A stretch of 64,000 nucleotides of DNA from Argopecten irradians (Eukaryota > Mollusca > Bivalvia > Pectinida > Pectinidae): NCBI RefSeq assembly GCF_041381155.1, contig NC_091144.1, positions 1,798,001 through 1,862,000 on the forward strand. The letters run 5' to 3'. The notes beneath the pieces were generated by a model that had not been told where the DNA came from, searched no databases, and worked only from the letters and a program-made list of their open reading frames with translations. Position 1 is the first letter of the stretch. Each line of letters begins with the position of its first letter. Shown here piece by piece: positions 57,752-64,000 of this stretch. Both the position numbers and the translations under genes were made by a program.

Positions 57752-60700
57752 AATATAGCATAGATATAGTAGTCCCTTTAGTATAGGATAGGTATGGAAG
57801 TCCAGTTAGTATAGGATAGGTATGGAAGTCCAGTTAGTATAGGATAGGTATGGAAGTCCAGTTAGTATAGGATAGATATGGTAGTCCCTTTAGTATAGGA
57901 TAGGTATGGAAGTCCAGTTAGTATAGGATAGGTATGGAAGTCCAGTTAGTATAGGATAGGTATGGAAGTCCAGTTAGTAAAGGATAGGTATGGAAGTCCC
58001 TTTAGTATAGGATAGGTATGGAAGTCCCTTTAGTATAGGATAGGTATGGAAGTCCCTTTAGTATAGGATAGGTATGGAAGTCCCTTTAGTATAGGATAGA
58101 TATGGAAGTCCCTTTAGTATAGCATAGATATAGTAGTCCCTTTAGTAATAGGATAGGTATGGAAGTCCCTTTAGTATAGGATAGGTATGGAAGTCCCTTT
58201 AGTATAGGATAGGTATGGAAGTCCCTTTAGTATAGGATAGGTATGGAAGTCCCTTTAGTATAGGATAGGTATGGAAGTCCCTTTAGTATAGGATAGATAT
58301 GGAAGTCCCTTTAGTATAGGATAGGTATGGAAGTCCCTTTAGTATAGGATAGGTATGGAAGTCCCTTAGTATAGCATAGATATAGTAGTCCCTTTAGTAT
58401 AGGATAGGTATGGAAGTCCCTTAGTATAGCATAGATATAGTAGTCCCTTTAGTATAGGATAGGTATGGAAGTCCCTTAGTATAGCATAGATATAATAGTC
58501 CCTTTAGTATAGGATAGGTATGGAAGTCCCTTAGTATAGCATAGGTATGGAAGTCCCTTTAGTATAGGATAGGTATGGAAGTCCCTTAGTATAGGATAGG
58601 TATGGAAGTCCCTTTAGTATAGGATAGGTTTGGAAGTCCCTTTAGTATAGGATAGGTATGGAAGTCCCTTTAGTATAGGATAGGTATGGAAGTCCCTTTA
58701 GTATAGGATAGGTATGGAAGTCCCTTAGTATAGGATAGGTATGGAAGTCCCTTAGTATAGGATAGGTATGGAAGTTCCTTTAGTATAGGATAGGTATGGA
58801 AGTCCAGTTAGTATAGGATAGGTATGGAAGTCCCTTTAGTAGGTATGGAAGTCCCTTTAGTATAGGATAGGTATGGAAGTCCCTTTAGTATAGGATAGGT
58901 ATGGAAGTCCCTTAGTTTAGGATAGGTATGGAAGTCCAGTTAGTATAGGATAGGTATGGAAGTCCCTTTAGTATAGGATAGGTATGGAAGTCCCTTTAGT
59001 ATAGGATAGGTATGGAAGTCCCTTTAGTATAGGATAGGTATGGAAGTCCCTTTAGTATAGGATAGGTATGGAAGTCCAGTTAGTATAGGATAGGTATGGA
59101 AGTCCCTTTAGTATAGGATAGGTATGGAAGTCCCTTAGTATAGGATAGGTATGGAAGTCCCTTAGTATAGGATAGGTATGGAAGTCCAGTTAGTATAGGA
59201 TAGGTATGGAAGTCCCTTTAGTATAGGATAGGTATGGAAGTCCCTTTAGTATAGGATAGGTATGGAAGTCCCTTTAGTATAGGATAGGTATGGAAGTCCC
59301 TTTAGTATAGGATAGGTATGGAAGTCCCTTAGTATAGGATAGGTATGGAAGTCCCTTTAGTATAGGATAGGTATGGAAGTCCCTTTAGTATAGGATAGGT
59401 ATGGAAGTCCCTTTAGTATAGGATAGGTATGGAAGTCCCTTTAGTATAGGATAGGTATGGAAGTCCCTTAGTATAGGATAGGTATGGAAGTCCCTTTAGT
59501 ATAGGATAGGTATGGAAGTCCAGTTAGTATAGGATAGGTATGGAAGTCCCTTTAGTATAGGATAGGTATGGAAGTCCAGTTAGTATAGGATAGGTATGGA
59601 AGTCCAGTTAGTATAGGATAGGTATGGAAGTCCCTTTAGTATAGGATAGGTATGGAAGTCCCTTTAGTATAGGATAGGTATGGAAGTCCAGTTAGTATAG
59701 GATAGGTATGGAAGTCCCTTTAGTATAGGATAGGTATGGAAGTCCCTTAGTATAGGATAGGTATGGAAGTCCAGTTAGTATAGGATAGGTATGGAAGTCC
59801 AGTTAGTATAGGATAGATATGGAAGTCCCTTTAGTATAGGATAGGTATGGAAGTCCCTTTAGTATAGGATAGGTATGGAAGTCCAGTTAGTATAGGATAG
59901 GTATGGAAGTCCCTTTAGTATAGGATAGATATGGAAGTCCAGTTAGTATAGGATAGGTATGGAAGTCCCTTTAGTATAGGATAGGTATGGAAGTCCCTTT
60001 AGTATAGGATAGGTATGGAAGTCCCTTTAGTATAGGATAGGTATGGAAGTCCCTTTAGTATAGGATAGGTATGGAAGTCCCTTTAGTATAGGATAGATAT
60101 GGAAGTCCCTTTAGTATAGGATAGGTATGGAAGTCCCTTTAGTATAGGATAGGTATGGAAGTCCCTTTAGTATAGGATAGGTATGGAAGTCCAGTTAGTA
60201 TAGGATAGGTATGGAAGTCCCTTTAGTATAGGATAGGTATGGAAGTCCAGTTAGTATAGGATAGGTATGGAAGTCCCTTAGTATAGGATAGGTATGGAAG
60301 TCCCTTTAGTATAGGATAGGTATGGAAGTCCCTTTAGTATAGGATAGGTATGGAAGGTATGGAAGTCCCTTAGTATAGGATAGGTATGGAAGTCCCTTTA
60401 GTATAGGATAGGTATGGAAGTCCCTTTAGTATAGGATAGATATGGAAGTCCCTTAGTATAGGATAGGTATGGAAGTCCAGTTAGTATAGGATAGGTATGG
60501 AAGTCCAGTTAGTATAGGATAGGTATGGAAGTCCCTTTAGTATAGGATAGGTATGGAAGTCCCTTTAGTATAGGATAGGTATGGAAGTCCCTTTAGTATA
60601 GGATAGGTATGGAAGTCCCTTTAGTATAGGATAGGTATGGAAGTCCCTTTAGTATAGGATAGGTATGGAAGTCCCTTTAGTATAGGATAGATATGGAAGT

Positions 60701-63700
60701 CCCTTAGTATAGGATAGGTATGGAAGTCCCTTTAGTATAGGATAGGTATGGAAGTCCCTTTAGTATAGGATAGGTATGGAAGTCCCTTTAGTATAGGATA
60801 GGTATGGAAGTCCCTTTAGTATAGGATAGATATGGAAGTCCCTTTAGTATAGGATAGGTATGGAAGTCCCTTTAGTATAGGATAGGTATGGAAGTCCAGT
60901 TAGTATAGGATAGGTATGGAAGTCCCTTTAGTATAGGATAGGTATGGAAGTCCCTTAGTATAGGATAGGTATGGAAGTCCCTTTAGTATAGGATAGGTAT
61001 GGAAGTCCCTTTAGTATAGGATAGATATGGAAGTCCCATAGTATAGGATAGGTATGGAAGTCCCTTTAGTATAGGATAGGTATGGAAGTCCCTTTAGTAT
61101 AGGATAGGTATGGAAGTCCCTTTAGTATAGGATAGGTATGGAAGTCCCTTTAGTATAGGATAGGTATGGAAGTCCCTTTAGTATAGGATAGGTATGGAAG
61201 TCCCTTTAGTATAGGATAGATATGGAAGTCCCTTAGTATAGGATAGGTATGGAAGTCCAGTTAGTATAGGATAGGTATGGAAGTCCCTTTAGTATAGGAT
61301 AGGTATGGAAGTCCCTTTAGTATAGGATAGGTATGGAAGTCCCTTTAGTATAGGATAGATATGGAAGTCCCTTTAGTATAGGATAGGTATGGAAGTCCAG
61401 TTAGTATAGGATAGGTATGGAAGTCCCTTTAGTATAGGATAGATATGGAAGTCCAGTTAGTATAGGATAGGTATGGAAGTCCCTTTAGTATAGGATAGGT
61501 ATGGAAGTCCAGTTAGTATAGGATAGGTATGGAAGTCCCTTAGTATAGGATAGGTGTGGAAGTCCAGTTAGTATAGGATAGATATGGAAGTCCAGTTAGT
61601 GTATAGGATAGGTATGGAAGTCCCTTAGTATAGGATAGATATGGAAGTCCAGTTAGTATAGGATAGGTATGGAAGTCCCTTTAGTATAGGATAGGTATGG
61701 AAGTCCAGTTAGTATAGGATAGGTATGGAAGTCCCTTTAGTATAGGATAGGTATGGAAGTCCCTTTAGTATAGGATAGGTATGGAAGTCCCTTAGTATAG
61801 GATAGGTATGGAAGTCCCTTTAGTGTAGGATAGGTATGGAAGTCCCTTTAGTATAGGATAGGTATGGAAGTCCCTTAGTATAGGATAGGTATGGAAGTCC
61901 CTTTAGTATAGGATAGGTATGGAAGTCCCTTAGTATAGGATAGGTATGGAAGTCCCTTTAGTATAGGATAGGTATGGAAGTCCCCTTAGTATAGGATAGG
62001 TATGGAAGTCAATTTAGTATAGGATAGGTATGGAAGTCCCTTTAGTATAGGATAGGTATGGAAGTCCCTTAGTATAGGATAGGTATGGAAGTCCCTTAGT
62101 ATAGCATAGATATGGAAGTCCAGTTAGTATAGGATAGGTATGGAAGTCCCTTTAGTATAGGATAGGTATGGAAGTCCAGTTAGTATAGGATAGGTATGGA
62201 AGTCCCTTTAGTATAGGATAGGTATGGAAGTCCCTTTAGTATAGGATAGATTTGGAAGTCCAGTTAGTATAGGATAGGTATGGAAGTCCCTTTAGTATAG
62301 GATAGGTATGGAAGTCCCTTTAGTATAGGATAGGTATGGAAGTCCCTTTAGTATAGGATAGGTATGGAAGTCCCTTTAGTATAGGATAGGTATGGAAGTC
62401 CCTTTAGTATAGGATAGGTATGGAAGTCCCTTTAGTATAGGATAGGTATGGAAGTCCCTTTAGTATAGGATAGGTATGGAAGTCCCTTTAGTATAGGATA
62501 GGTATGGAAGTCCCTTTAGTATAGGATAGGTATGGAAGTCCCTTAGTATAGGATAGGTATGGAAGTCCCTTTAGTATAGGATAGGTATGGAAGTCCCTTT
62601 AGTATAGGATAGGTATGGAAGTCCCTTTAGTATAGGATAGGTATGGAAGTCCCTTTAGTATCAGATAGATATGGAAGTCCCTTTAGTATAGGATAGATAT
62701 GGAAGTCCCTTTAGTATAGGATAGGTATGGAAGTCCCTTTAGTATAGGATAGGTATGGAAGTCCCCTTAGTATAGGATAGGTATGGAAGTCCCTTTAGTA
62801 TAGGATAGGTATGGAAGTCCCTTTAGTATAGGATAGGTATGGAAGTCCAGTTAGTATAGGATAGGTATGGAAGTCCCTTTAGTATAGGATAGGTATGGAA
62901 GTCCCTTTAGTATAGGATAGGTATGGAAGTCCCTTTAGTATAGGATAGGTATGGAAGTCCCTTTAGTATAGGATAGGTATGGAAGTCCAGTTAGTATAGG
63001 ATAGGTATGGAAGTCCCTTTAGTATAGGATAGGTATGGAAGTCCCTTTAGTATAGGATAGGTATGGAAGTCCCTTAGTATAGGATAGGTATGGAAGTCCC
63101 TTTAGTATAGGATAGGTATGGAAGTCCCTTTAGTATAGGATAGGTATGGAAGTCCCTTTAGTATAGGATAGGTATGGAAGTCCCTTTAGTATAGGATAGG
63201 TATGGAAGTCCCTTTAGTATAGGATAGGTATGGAAGTCCCTTAGTATAGGATAGGTATGGAAGTCCCTTTAGTATAGGATAGGTATGGAAGTCCCTTTAG
63301 TATAGGATAGGTATGGAAGTCCCTTTAGTATAGGATAGGTATGGAAGTCCCTTTAGTATAGGATAGGTATGGAAGTCCCTTTAGTATAGGATAGGTATGG
63401 AAGTCCCTTAGTATAGGATAGGTATGGAAGTCCCTTTAGTATAGGATAGGTATGGAAGTCCAGTTAGTATAGGATAGGTATGGAAGTCCCTTTAGTATAG
63501 GATAGGTATGGAAGTCCCTTTAGTATAGGATAGGTATGGAAGTCCCTTTAGTATAGGATAGGTATGGAAGTCCCTTTAGTATAGGATAGGTATGGAAGTC
63601 CCTTAGTATAGGATAGGTATGGAAGTCCAGTTAGTATAGGATAGGTATGGAAGTCCCTTTAGTATAGGATAGGTATGGAAGTCCCTTTAGTATAGGATAG

Positions 63701-64000
63701 GTATGGAAGTCCCTTTAGTATAGGATAGATATGGAAGTCCAGTTAGTATAGGATAGGTATGGAAGTCCCTTTAGTATAGGATAGATATGGAAGTCCAGTT
63801 AGTATAGGATAGGTATGGAAGTCCCTTTAGTATAGGATAGGTATGGAAGTCCAGTGAGTATAGGATAGGTATGGAAGTCCCTTTAGTATAGGATAGATAT
63901 GGAAGTCCCTTTAGTATAGGATAGGTATGGAAGTCCCTTTAGTATAGGACAGGTATGGAAGTCCAGTTAGTATAGGATAGATATGGAAGTCCCTTTAGTA
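57752..64000. repeat. 28-bp minisatellite, over 220 copies, running off the window
   Basis: The unit is CCCTTTAGTATAGGATAGGT then ATGGAAGT. Junction variants CCCTTTAG (28 bp), CCCTTAG (27 bp) and CCAGTTAG are interspersed, along with GATAGATATGG and GCATAGATATAGTAG variants. Diverged GCATAGATATAGTAG units are concentrated near the start (57752-58500). The array begins about 15 bp after the donor of the exon at 57658 and is still perfect at position 64000, so its full length is unknown. Confidence 0.98.

Overview
The window looks like gene-poor nuclear DNA from an animal, most probably a marine mollusc and perhaps a bivalve. Four split or single-exon animal-type genes with GT-AG introns are visible. 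The rest is AT-rich DNA packed with minisatellites, tRNA-derived SINEs, MITEs and short interspersed repeats of kinds familiar from bivalve genomes. The species assignment is inference. There is no prokaryotic operon, rRNA, CRISPR array or phage.

Genes, left to right. (1) 1317-5671, plus strand: the last two coding exons of a TM2-domain protein, best matched to TM2D2; the intron between them holds a 3.7-kb 26-bp minisatellite. (2) 12926-14077, minus: an intact single-exon class A GPCR of the sex-peptide-receptor / myoinhibitory-peptide / FMRFamide-like (DMSR) type. (3) 24768-37326, minus: a two-exon gene for an unrecognised, largely disordered 310-residue protein, with an 11.6-kb intron full of transposon debris. 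(4) 41908-49214, minus: a complete five-exon monocarboxylate-transporter-like (SLC16) protein of 447 residues, reconstructed here with every exon junction in phase. (5) 57658-57736, plus: a single likely internal exon of an unknown gene, whose downstream intron opens almost at once into a 28-bp minisatellite that runs to the window edge.

Repeats dominate. There are six large minisatellites: 26 bp at 1447-5160, 61 bp at 15469-16282, 39 bp at 16741-18540, about 73 bp at 20325-23715, 25 bp at 42074-43516, and 28 bp at 57752-64000. There is also a smaller 42-bp array near 8.0-8.4 kb. Seven interspersed elements of at least two kinds end in the same 3' tail (CTGTTAATAGGACGT followed by AAAC-rich sequence), which suggests that one reverse transcriptase mobilises them all. 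Several insertions are nested, including one inside the 73-bp array and one inside another transposon at 46-47.5 kb.

The most unusual observation is at the transporter gene. The 25-bp minisatellite abuts the last exon's splice acceptor exactly, and each repeat carries an acceptor-like TTTGTAG/G in the sense direction, so the gene appears to have a tandem array of about 57 copies of its own 3' splice site. Two other arrays (28 bp and 39 bp) carry donor-like motifs in every unit, and the 28-bp one starts about 15 bp after a real-looking donor. The genes look unrelated in function; no pathway or cluster logic is evident.
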